From positions 1 to 8,525 of the forward strand of contig JAWPNA010000306.1 in assembly GCA_045402695.1 (NCBI GenBank): a DNA stretch of 8,525 nucleotides, in the 5' to 3' direction. Origin of the DNA: JAWPNA01 sp045402695 (lineage in GTDB: Bacteria; Acidobacteriota; Polarisedimenticolia; JACPZX01; DASXTC01). Every line of letters starts with the position of its first letter. Positions within the stretch are counted from its first letter, which is position 1. Both the position numbers and the translations under genes were made by a program. Below, one piece after another: positions 1 through 5,569 of the stretch. The notes under the pieces were generated by a model, which was not told the DNA's origin, ran no database searches, and was given only the letters and a program-made list of their open reading frames with translations.

Positions 1-273
1 ATCGCGCTCGCCTGCGTCAACATGGAGCTCACCGTGGAAGAAGCGATTTCCGCCGCCACCATCAACGCGGCCGTAACAATCAGACGAGCCGATACGATCG
101 GAAGCCTCGAGCCAGGCAAGGCTGCCGACATCCTCGTGATGGACGTCCCGAACTACCTGCATCTGGTCTACCACCCAGGGGTGAACCATGTCTGCTCGGT
201 GATCAAGGCTGGTGAGGTGGTCGTCGAGGAGGGCCGCCTGAACTACCTTGACACCGGCCCCACTTCGCCGTAG
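1..273 (+). CDS. hutI: Imidazolonepropionase, C-terminal fragment (5' end outside window)
   Basis: The frame is open from base 1 to the TAG at 271-273 and gives the last 90 residues of an amidohydrolase-superfamily enzyme. Imidazolonepropionase hydrolyses 4-imidazolone-5-propanoate to N-formimidoyl-L-glutamate, the third step of cytosolic histidine degradation. The recognisable tail includes AATINAA, the IGSLEPGKAADILVMDVPNY stretch (the classic GxLxxGKxADxxxxD end of cyclic amidohydrolases) and YHPGVNHV, which is characteristic of HutI rather than of other amidohydrolases. The metal-binding HxH and catalytic residues lie upstream of the window. An internal ATG at 22 is not the start, because homologous sequence (ALACVN) continues upstream of it. 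The next gene is 52 bases downstream on the same strand and belongs to a folate family linked to formimidoyl transfer, so the two are probably co-transcribed. Identification is secure; only completeness is unknown. Confidence 0.93.
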   Translation: MALACVNMELTVEEAISAATINAAVTIRRADTIGSLEPGKAADILVMDVPNYLHLVYHPGVNHVCSVIKAGEVVVEEGRLNYLDTGPTSP

Positions 274-325
274 TTTTCTGCATCCCGCTTGAGAGACAGG
301 GCGCCTCCCGCCCGATCGGCCGCCT

Positions 326-946
326 ATGCGTGATGACATCACACTCCGGCAGTTCGCGGAGACGATTTCCGATCCCACACGAGAATCCTCCTCCGACTCC
401 AGCGCGGCGCTCGCCGGATCGATTGCCGCCGCGCTGATCGCGGGCGTGTGCGGGGGGGCGCTCGATTCCTGCAGGAGCGAGAAGGCGGAAGAAGAGCTGA
501 CCGACATCCGGAACCGGGCGCTCTCGCTGCGGAAGGACCTTCTTGCGCTGGTGGAGCACGGGGTTCACGCGCAGGAGGCGGTGGCCGCGTCGCGCCGGGC
601 CGCGCGCGACGGAGAGCTGGGCGAGAAGCAACGGCTGCGGGCGCTGCTGTTCGCCTCCGAGGTGCCGCTGCGCACCGCCGAAAGCTGTCACGCGCTGCTG
701 AACCTTTCTCTCGGGGCGCTGGGCCGCGCCGGTGTGAAGCACATCGCGGAGATCGGCACCGCCACCGCGATGGCGTTCGCCGGCGTGGTGGGCGGAATCG
801 TGGCCGCGCGCTCGGTGCTCGCCCGCATCCCCAATGGAAGCGGCATCGGCGCGGAGGTGACGCGCAAAAGGGCGGAGCGGATCTTCCGCGAGGCCGAAGC
901 CATCCGCACCCAGATCATCGACCGAGTCCGCCAGCATCTTCCCTGA
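326..946 (+). CDS. Cyclodeaminase/cyclohydrolase (FTCD_C) family protein with altered glycine motif
   Basis: A 206-residue protein, close to the usual length of stand-alone members of the family (formimidoyl-THF cyclodeaminase or methenyl-THF cyclohydrolase, FchA type). These proteins are all-helical and act in cytosolic one-carbon folate metabolism. Family marks seen: the N-terminal LRQFAETI segment, the SAALAGSIAAAL helix (residues 26-37), the long middle helices, the VPL turn (113-115) and the late small-residue helix (about 143-163). The position after hutI fits, because formimidoylglutamate made by HutI feeds formimidoyl-THF. What is odd: the usual PGGGS loop before the AALAG helix reads SSDSS (residues 22-26), the usual SDVG-like segment reads AEIG (141-144), and the usual Asn-rich end of that helix reads VAARSV. 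The protein may therefore be catalytically dead or have another substrate. The ATG start matches the family N-terminus, though no good Shine-Dalgarno is visible. Family membership is likely; activity is doubtful. Confidence 0.75.
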   Translation: MRDDITLRQFAETISDPTRESSSDSSAALAGSIAAALIAGVCGGALDSCRSEKAEEELTDIRNRALSLRKDLLALVEHGVHAQEAVAASRRAARDGELGEKQRLRALLFASEVPLRTAESCHALLNLSLGALGRAGVKHIAEIGTATAMAFAGVVGGIVAARSVLARIPNGSGIGAEVTRKRAERIFREAEAIRTQIIDRVRQHLP

Positions 947-983
947 TCCCGATCTTTCCTGGTGCGTATCGGTACAGCCGTTC

Positions 984-1106
984 GTGGGCCTTACGGGCCT
1001 TCTGGGCGGCATCGATCGGTTCGGCGAGCCCGTCCATCCCGACATCGAGGAGGTGGGAAAACTGCTGGGTGACCGCGGGAAGTACCCCTGGGTAGAGGAC
1101 GAGTGA
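984..1106 (+). other. Short open frame or gene remnant, 40 codons, unrecognised
   Basis: The 172 bases between the cyclodeaminase-like gene and the convergent gene ending at 1119 are not empty-looking. A frame open from 861 to the TGA at 1104-1106 has its only usable start at GTG 984. It encodes a 40-residue peptide ending in KYPWVEDE, with the segment FGEPVHPDIEEVGKLLGD before it. The composition is protein-like (W, Y, P and a charged end) and about four fifths of the third codon positions are G or C, as in real genes here. There is no Shine-Dalgarno in front of the GTG. It could be a small protein, the tail of a decayed gene, or chance in GC-rich DNA. I do not recognise it and assign no function. 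Confidence 0.2.
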
Positions 1107-1118
1107 GCGGGGACGGCC

Positions 1119-1484
1119 TCAGAACAGCACGGCCGACTCCTCCTCCGTGAAGCGCCAGTTGTAGGTGAAGAAGGCTGTCTCGATCGGCACGACGTACTCG
1201 GCGGAGATCGTGATGCGTGAGGCTGTGCGCAGGATTTTGAGGTTGTCCTTCTTGATGGGGAGCTCGAGATCGTGGGCCTTGGTCAGAAGCTCCGTGAAGA
1301 TCACATCGTTTGTCTTCATCGAGCCGGAGTACTGTGCCTGAGTTTTGATGGCGTTGTCGAAGTCGTAGGCAGCGACATAGATGGGAATGAACTTGAAGGC
1401 CAGGTAGGCGCCGGACAGCAGAATCGCGAAGGAGAGCAGCGTCTTGACCGTCGTTCCTCCCCGCTCGCTTTTCATCCGCCGCAT
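1119..1484 (-). CDS. Small single-pass membrane protein downstream of lepB (DUF4845-like)
   Basis: A 121-residue protein. A short basic N-terminus (MRRMKSERGGTTVK) leads into one hydrophobic segment at about residues 14-38 (LLSFAILLSGAYLAFKFIPI), followed by a soluble domain of about 80 residues that probably lies outside the cytoplasm. The pattern of a basic head, a TTVKTLL step, a membrane helix, then a Y-F-x-A-I helix and a beta-rich end is like the DUF4845-type proteins found just after lepB in many bacteria; the function is unknown. The frame stays open up to 1766, but that part lies antisense-free inside lepB in another frame and is not plausible protein. The ATG at 1484 is preferred because GAGGTG (1493-1498) sits 8 bases upstream. 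A second ATG at 1475 is possible. A promoter candidate lies at 1527-1555. Gene reality is likely; family assignment is tentative. Confidence 0.7.
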   Translation of the reverse strand: MRRMKSERGGTTVKTLLSFAILLSGAYLAFKFIPIYVAAYDFDNAIKTQAQYSGSMKTNDVIFTELLTKAHDLELPIKKDNLKILRTASRITISAEYVVPIETAFFTYNWRFTEEESAVLF

Positions 1485-1492
1485 GCCGTTCA

Positions 1493-1498
1493 CACCTC
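1493..1498 (-). promoter_or_regulatory. Ribosome binding site fixing the start at 1484
   Basis: GAGGTG read on the minus strand, 8 bases upstream of the ATG at 1482-1484. It matches the anti-Shine-Dalgarno core and decides against the much longer upstream-extended reading of this frame. Confidence 0.55.
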
Positions 1499-1526
1499 GC
1501 GCCGCATAGACCCGAAACGCAGGGCG

Positions 1527-1555
1527 AATATGGGCCTCATGCGCTGGGGCGTCAA
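1527..1555 (-). promoter_or_regulatory. Candidate sigma-70-type promoter for the small membrane protein
   Basis: On the minus strand, TTGACG (1550-1555) is followed by exactly 17 bases and then CATATT (1527-1532). The -35 box matches the consensus at five of six positions and the -10 box at four of six. It lies in the 122-base gap after lepB, with an implied leader of roughly 35 bases. This is the only well-spaced promoter pair I found in the window; it could still be chance. Confidence 0.4.
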
Positions 1556-1606
1556 GCAGTGGTGGGGGTTTTGGACCCGTCGTCTGCGTTGTCGGGATCC
1601 CCGCTC

Positions 1607-2248
1607 TCAGCGAATCGCGCGGAAGCTGCGGTCCCAACGGGTGGTCGAAGCGCCCGCGGCCGCGGATGCCGAGGCGCCAGCTTCGGCGGGGGGGCCACCT
1701 GAGGCAACTGACCAGTAGATGAAGAGAGGGCGGCCCCGGATCTGCGACCGCGGCACGAACCCCCATTCGCGACTGTCGGCCGAGTTGTCACGGTTGTCTC
1801 CCATGACGAAGTATTGGCCGGCCGGAACCCTCACGGTGGGAAGGAAGTCGCGCTCGGCGATGGTCTCCTTGTCCACGTGCTGAATGTACAGCTCGGTGAC
1901 AGGCTTGCCGTTGACGAACAGGACCTTGTCGTCCACCTTCACTTCGTCGCCGGGCAGTCCCACCACGCGCTTCACGTAGTCCTTCTCCGGCTCGCGCTCG
2001 AACTTGAACACCACGACCTCCCCCCGCCGGATCTCGCGCAGCGGAAGGACCCCGGTCTCGAAGCCGAGACGCGGCGCAAGCCCGAACTTGTCCACGATGA
2101 TGTGGTCGCCCACCATCAGGCTCGTCTCCATCGAAGGTGTGGGGATCTTGAAAGCCTCGAAAAGAAACGTCCGGACGAAGAGCGAGAGCATCACCGCGAC
2201 GATGGCAGCCTCGAAGTAATCCCTCGCGAAGTTCCTCCCGCGGGTCAT
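1607..2248 (-). CDS. lepB: Signal peptidase I (leader peptidase, S26 family)
   Basis: A 213-residue membrane serine protease that removes signal peptides from exported proteins on the outer face of the cytoplasmic membrane. One N-terminal membrane helix covers about residues 14-32. Box B, IPTPSMETSL, carries the nucleophile Ser39. Box D, DYVKRVVGLPGD, carries the general base Lys93. Box E, MGDNRDNSADSR, is at residues 149-160, and the C-terminal GRPLFIYWS completes the fold. Length is normal for the short single-helix form. An unusual alanine/glycine/serine-rich stretch (residues 181-201) separates IYWS from the conserved RWDRSFR tail. The ATG at 2248 lies 4 bases past the lepA stop, and AGGA (2258-2261) sits 9 bases upstream inside lepA, so the two genes form one transcript with lepA first. 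Family and catalytic dyad are clear. Confidence 0.95.
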   Translation of the reverse strand: MTRGRNFARDYFEAAIVAVMLSLFVRTFLFEAFKIPTPSMETSLMVGDHIIVDKFGLAPRLGFETGVLPLREIRRGEVVVFKFEREPEKDYVKRVVGLPGDEVKVDDKVLFVNGKPVTELYIQHVDKETIAERDFLPTVRVPAGQYFVMGDNRDNSADSREWGFVPRSQIRGRPLFIYWSVASGGPPAEAGASASAAAGASTTRWDRSFRAIR

Positions 2249-2252
2249 GGGG

Positions 2253-4046
2253 TCATATCCTGAGGATCGCCAGGAAGGCTTCCTGGGGGATGTCCACGCG
2301 CCCGACTCGTTTCATCCGCTTCTTGCCCTCCTTCTGCTTCTCGAGCAGTTTCCGCTTGCGCGTGATGTCGCCGCCGTAGCACTTGGCCAGCACGTTCTTG
2401 CGCAGCGGCTTGACAACCTCGCGCGAGATGATGCGGCTGCCGATGGATGCCTGGATGACCACCTCGAAGAGCTGCCTCGGGATCACCTCCCGCATCTTCT
2501 CGGCCAGTGCCCGGCCACGCAAGTACGATTTCTCCCTGTGCACGATGAGCGACAACGCGTCCACCGGATCGCCGTTGACCAGGATGTCCAGCTTGACGAG
2601 ATCGGACTCTCGGTACCCAGTGACGTGGTAGTCGAGGCTGGCATATCCGCGCGACAGCGACTTGAGCCTGTCGTGGAAATCCAGAACGATCTCGTTGAGC
2701 GGCAGCTCGTAGGTGAGCAGCACCCGCTTGGGCGACAGGTACCTCAGCTCCTTCTGGGTGCCACGCCTCTCCTCGGCCAGCTTGAACAGCGATCCTAAGA
2801 ACTCCGGCGGGGTGATGATGAGCGCCGTGACGATGGGCTCCTCGATGGCGGCGATCTCCTGTGCGGAGGGCATCCGTGTCGGGTTGGAGATCTCCAGCAG
2901 GTCGCCGCCAGTGGTGAGCAGCCGGTAGCCCACGCCGGGGGCTGTCGTCAGTAGATCGAGGCTGAACTCCCGCTCCAGGCGCGCCTGGATGATCTCCATG
3001 TGAAGCAGTCCGAGAAACCCGCAGCGGAATCCGAAGCCCAGAGCGGTCGAGCTCTCCGGCTCGTAGAAGAAGGACGAGTCGTTGAGACGGAGTTTCTCCA
3101 GCGCGTCTCTCAGGTTCTCGTAGTTGGTGTCGTCGGTGGGGTACAGCCCCGCGAAGACCATCGGCTTGATCTTCTGGAAGCCGGGAAACGGCGTCTGTGC
3201 GGGCCTTCGATCCTCGGTGACCGTGTCGCCGATCTGGCAGTCCGACACGTTCCTGATTCCGGCGATGATGTAACCCACCTCGCCCACCGAAAGCTGCCCC
3301 GTGGATTTCATCTTGGGGGTGTAGATCCCCACATCCTCGGCGTCGTACGCGCGGCCCGTGACCATCAGCCGGATGCGAGCCCCTCGCCTGATCGTGCCGT
3401 CGATCACCCGCACCAGCATGATCACGCCGCGGTATGCGTCGTACCACGAGTCGAAGATGAGGGCTTTGGGGGGGGCCTCCGGGTCTCCCTGCGGCTGCGG
3501 GACGCGCTCGATGACCGCCTCAAGGATCTCGTCGATCCCGATCCCTTCCTTGGCGGAGGCCAGCAGGCACTGGGAGGGATCCAGTCCGATGATGTCGTGG
3601 ATCTGCTCGCGCACGCGCTCCGGCTCGGCGCTCTGCACGTCGATCTTGTTGATGACCGGGATGATGGCCAGGTTGTTCTCGAGCGCCATGTAGGCGTTGG
3701 CGAGCGTCTGCGCTTCCACTCCCTGGGTGGCGTCCACAACGAGAAGGGCGCCCTCGCAGGCGGAGAGGCTTCGGCTCACTTCATAGCTGAAGTCCACGTG
3801 CCCTGGGGTGTCTATGAGGTTGAACAGGTACTCCTCGCCGGAGCGGGAGCGGTAGGCGAGGGCGACAGAGTGGGACTTGATCGTGATGCCTCTCTCGCGC
3901 TCCAAGTCCATGTCATCGAGCACCTGGTCCTCCATCTCGCGAGCGGTGAGAGCTCCCGTCTTCTCCAGGATACGGTCGGCAAGCGTGGATTTGCCGTGGT
4001 CGATATGCGCGATAATGGAGAAGTTTCTGATCTTTTCCGCCTGCAT
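2253..4046 (-). CDS. lepA: Elongation factor 4 (translational GTPase LepA)
   Basis: A full-length 597-residue protein, the normal size for EF-4. This ribosome-associated GTPase is linked to back-translocation, 30S biogenesis and translation under stress. GTPase motifs: G1 AHIDHGKST (residues 13-21), G2 RGITIKS (about 52-58), G3 DTPGH (79-83), G4 NKID (133-136) and G5 SAK. EF-2-like domains follow, including the GFRCGFLGLLHMEIIQ segment typical of LepA. The LepA-specific C-terminal domain ends in YGGDITRKRKLLEKQKEGKK and VDIPQEAFLAIL, which separates it from EF-G. Start choice: MQAEKIRNFSIIAHIDHGK has the normal N-terminus, and GGGGAGA (4057-4063) lies 10 bases upstream. It is followed directly by lepB, an arrangement common in bacteria. 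No damage is visible. Confidence 0.98.
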   Translation of the reverse strand: MQAEKIRNFSIIAHIDHGKSTLADRILEKTGALTAREMEDQVLDDMDLERERGITIKSHSVALAYRSRSGEEYLFNLIDTPGHVDFSYEVSRSLSACEGALLVVDATQGVEAQTLANAYMALENNLAIIPVINKIDVQSAEPERVREQIHDIIGLDPSQCLLASAKEGIGIDEILEAVIERVPQPQGDPEAPPKALIFDSWYDAYRGVIMLVRVIDGTIRRGARIRLMVTGRAYDAEDVGIYTPKMKSTGQLSVGEVGYIIAGIRNVSDCQIGDTVTEDRRPAQTPFPGFQKIKPMVFAGLYPTDDTNYENLRDALEKLRLNDSSFFYEPESSTALGFGFRCGFLGLLHMEIIQARLEREFSLDLLTTAPGVGYRLLTTGGDLLEISNPTRMPSAQEIAAIEEPIVTALIITPPEFLGSLFKLAEERRGTQKELRYLSPKRVLLTYELPLNEIVLDFHDRLKSLSRGYASLDYHVTGYRESDLVKLDILVNGDPVDALSLIVHREKSYLRGRALAEKMREVIPRQLFEVVIQASIGSRIISREVVKPLRKNVLAKCYGGDITRKRKLLEKQKEGKKRMKRVGRVDIPQEAFLAILRI

Positions 4047-4080
4047 GTTCCGATGGTCTCCCCGATCAACCAGGAAGCGC

Positions 4081-4086
4081 AGTATA
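4081..4086 (-). promoter_or_regulatory. Possible -10 box upstream of lepA
   Basis: TATACT on the minus strand, 34 bases upstream of the lepA ATG, matches five of six -10 consensus positions in otherwise GC-rich DNA. No good -35 hexamer sits 16-18 bases further upstream, so it would need an activator or be fortuitous. Confidence 0.3.
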
Positions 4087-4169
4087 GCTCAGCGTTCCGG
4101 CGGTTAGGCCGAGGTGCGGGGTACAGCATTCTCCGCGCGCGCAGGCGCCCACGACCGGTGCCCGTTCGG

Positions 4170-4202
4170 TGAGACATTCGTCTCATCTGTCTCAGTCTGA
4201 GA
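4170..4202. repeat. Cluster of TGAGAC inverted and direct repeats in the tsaD-lepA spacer
   Basis: Within the 245-base spacer 4047-4291 two inverted repeats lie side by side. The first is TGAGAC, a four-base ATTC gap, then GTCTCA (4170-4185). The second is TCTCAG, a single T, then CTGAGA (4190-4202). The GTCTCA unit itself recurs at 4180 and 4189, nine bases apart. The arrangement looks like a binding site for a dimeric regulator about 130 bases upstream of lepA. No T-run follows on either strand, so it does not look like a terminator for tsaD. I find no gene in the rest of the spacer. Confidence 0.4.
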
Positions 4203-4291
4203 GCCGTCTGCTTTCGAAAACCCGCACGGAGCGTGGAGGCAACCGTGGCACATGCGTTGCGATACAAAATGGGAAGGACGACGGAGTTCGG

Positions 4292-5422
4292 CTAGAGACG
4301 CGCTGATGGATCGGCGTTAAGCGTCAGATCCGCGGTGCGCCCCTGCTCGAGGTGCAGGTAGCCGGCCGAGGCGATCATCGCGGCGTTGTCGGTGGTGAGG
4401 ATGGGCGCGGGGTACAAGGCGGGCACGCGGAGCCGACCCGCGGCCTCGCGCATGGCCTGACGCAGGCGGGTGTTGCACGCCACGCCGCCGCTCATCGAGA
4501 TGCAGCGGGCGCCATGACGGCGCGCGGCCTTGACGGTGTTGTCCACGAGGTAGTTGACGAGCGCCTCCTGGAAGGAGGCGAGAAGATCGAGGGTTTGCTG
4601 TGAGAGATCTCCGACCGGTGGTACCGAGACACCCCTGCCGCCGTCCGGAGATAGGTCGGTGGCCTTGGGGCAGCTCGCCATGCGGGGCTCAGAGTCTGGT
4701 CCAGGGCCACCGGCCGCTTTCATTCCGCGCGCCTGCACGTACCGCAGCACCGCGGTCTTCAGTCCGCTGAAAGAGAAGTCGAGAGTCCCGTCGCTCATCC
4801 TCGGCTTCGTGAAGGAGACGGCCCGCGGGTTACCGTTCACGGCCAGCTTGTCTATGATCGGTCCTCCGGGGTAGCCCAGCCCCAGCAACTTGGCCACCTT
4901 GTCGTACGCCTCGCCCGCAGCATCGTCGCGCGTGTGCGCGAGCGCGCGGTAGACCCCCTCCTCGGGCATCAGGTAAAGCGACGTGTGCCCGCCCGAGACC
5001 ACCAGCGCGATGGCCGGCAGCGGCACCTCCTCATGCTCGATGAACACCGATCGGATGTGTCCCTCGATATGATTCACCGCGGCCAGCGGCAGCGAGTGGA
5101 CCATCGAGAGCGCCTTGGCCACTGAGATTCCCACCAGCAGTGATCCGACCAGCCCCGGACCATAAGTGACGGCGACGCCGCCGAGGTCCGCGGGCCGGAC
5201 GCCGGCCCCATCGAGGGCCTCCTTCAGCACCGTGTCGATTGCGAGGAGGTGCTGGCGCGACGCCAGCTCGGGCACCACGCCGCCGTAACGCCGGTGCAAG
5301 GGGACCTGCGACGCGATGACGTTGGAGAGAATGGCGCGCGGCCCGCGCAGAACCGCGGCGGCGGTCTCGTCGCACGATGTCTCGATGCCGAGGATCAGAT
5401 CCGATCGGAGCGTTGAAGGCAT
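4292..5422 (-). CDS. tsaD: tRNA N6-threonylcarbamoyladenosine transferase TsaD (Kae1/Qri7/YgjD family)
   Basis: A 376-residue protein of the ASKHA fold that transfers the threonylcarbamoyl group to A37 of tRNAs reading ANN codons, with TsaB and TsaE as partners in the cytosol. Motifs: GIETSCDET (residues 12-20), YGGVVPELASRQH (46-58), metal ligands in NHIEGH (His118 and His122), SGGHTSLY (143-150), GYPGGP (183-188), SFSGLKTA (217-224), SGGVACN (311-317) and TDNAAMIA with Asp345. Usual length is near 335-345 residues. The excess is an insertion between SGLK and the SFQEALV helix, rich in G, P, S and D (about residues 232-274). Start at ATG 5422 gives the standard N-terminus close to the GIETS motif; no clear Shine-Dalgarno precedes it. 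It is transcribed divergently from the hydrolase gene. All catalytic motifs are intact, so it should be functional. Confidence 0.97.
   Translation of the reverse strand: MPSTLRSDLILGIETSCDETAAAVLRGPRAILSNVIASQVPLHRRYGGVVPELASRQHLLAIDTVLKEALDGAGVRPADLGGVAVTYGPGLVGSLLVGISVAKALSMVHSLPLAAVNHIEGHIRSVFIEHEEVPLPAIALVVSGGHTSLYLMPEEGVYRALAHTRDDAAGEAYDKVAKLLGLGYPGGPIIDKLAVNGNPRAVSFTKPRMSDGTLDFSFSGLKTAVLRYVQARGMKAAGGPGPDSEPRMASCPKATDLSPDGGRGVSVPPVGDLSQQTLDLLASFQEALVNYLVDNTVKAARRHGARCISMSGGVACNTRLRQAMREAAGRLRVPALYPAPILTTDNAAMIASAGYLHLEQGRTADLTLNADPSARL
4601..4729 (-). other. Lineage-specific in-frame insertion region within tsaD
   Basis: Codons for about residues 232-274 of TsaD have no counterpart in the E. 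coli or B. subtilis proteins as I remember them; the distance from SGLK to SFQ is 60 residues here against about 24 in B. subtilis. The segment is hydrophilic (for example PGPDSEPRMAS and SPDGGRGVSVPP) and probably a surface loop. Its edges are approximate. Confidence 0.55.
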
Positions 5423-5450
5423 GCCGGCAGGATATCACTGAAGTCCGGCG

Positions 5451-5462
5451 ATCCTCGAGGAT
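5451..5462. repeat. Perfect 12-bp palindrome in the divergent tsaD/hydrolase spacer
   Basis: ATCCTCGAGGAT is perfectly self-complementary and lies 29 bases upstream of tsaD and 108 bases upstream of the hydrolase start. It may be an operator shared by the divergent genes. Nothing else in the 147-base spacer (5423-5569) stands out, and no convincing -35/-10 pair was found in either direction. Confidence 0.25.
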
Positions 5463-5557
5463 GGACGAGGAGGCAACCAGGGACTGGCGTGGGGGAATCA
5501 GCCGGCCGCCCCCGGTAAGAACCTCCGGGCTTCCGAGACTACCTGGATCGAACAAAC

Positions 5558-5561
5558 GGAG
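5558..5561 (+). promoter_or_regulatory. Ribosome binding site for the GTG start at 5570
   Basis: GGAG, 8 bases upstream of GTG 5570. It favours the GTG over the in-frame ATG at 5579, which has only the weaker AAGG (5567-5570) in front of it. Both starts give nearly the same signal peptide. Confidence 0.4.
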
Positions 5562-5569
5562 ACTCGAAG

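Noticed and set aside
299..313. GGGCG/CGCCC hairpin between hutI and the next gene
   Set aside because: Only 5 base pairs and no following T-run, so it is not a credible terminator; such hairpins are common in GC-rich spacers.
203..1045. 280-residue open frame on the minus strand
   Set aside because: It lies antisense to hutI and the cyclodeaminase-like gene. It is very rich in Arg, Gly and His with no family motif, as expected of a GC-rich shadow frame.
448..1095. 215-residue plus-strand frame over the cyclodeaminase gene
   Set aside because: Arg/Gly/Ala-rich out-of-frame reading of a gene with recognisable family sequence in the other frame.
1485..1766. N-terminal extension of the small membrane protein frame into lepB
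   Set aside because: The extension overlaps the conserved lepB tail, is Pro/Arg-rich and has no family signal; GAGGTG before 1484 marks the better start.
2245..3447. 400-residue minus-strand frame inside lepA
   Set aside because: Another reading frame of a certain lepA gene; its composition is Arg/Ala/Gly/His-rich without motifs.
3000..4172. 390-residue plus-strand frame antisense to lepA
   Set aside because: Mirror of the lepA codon pattern, with no domain signal and no ribosome site.
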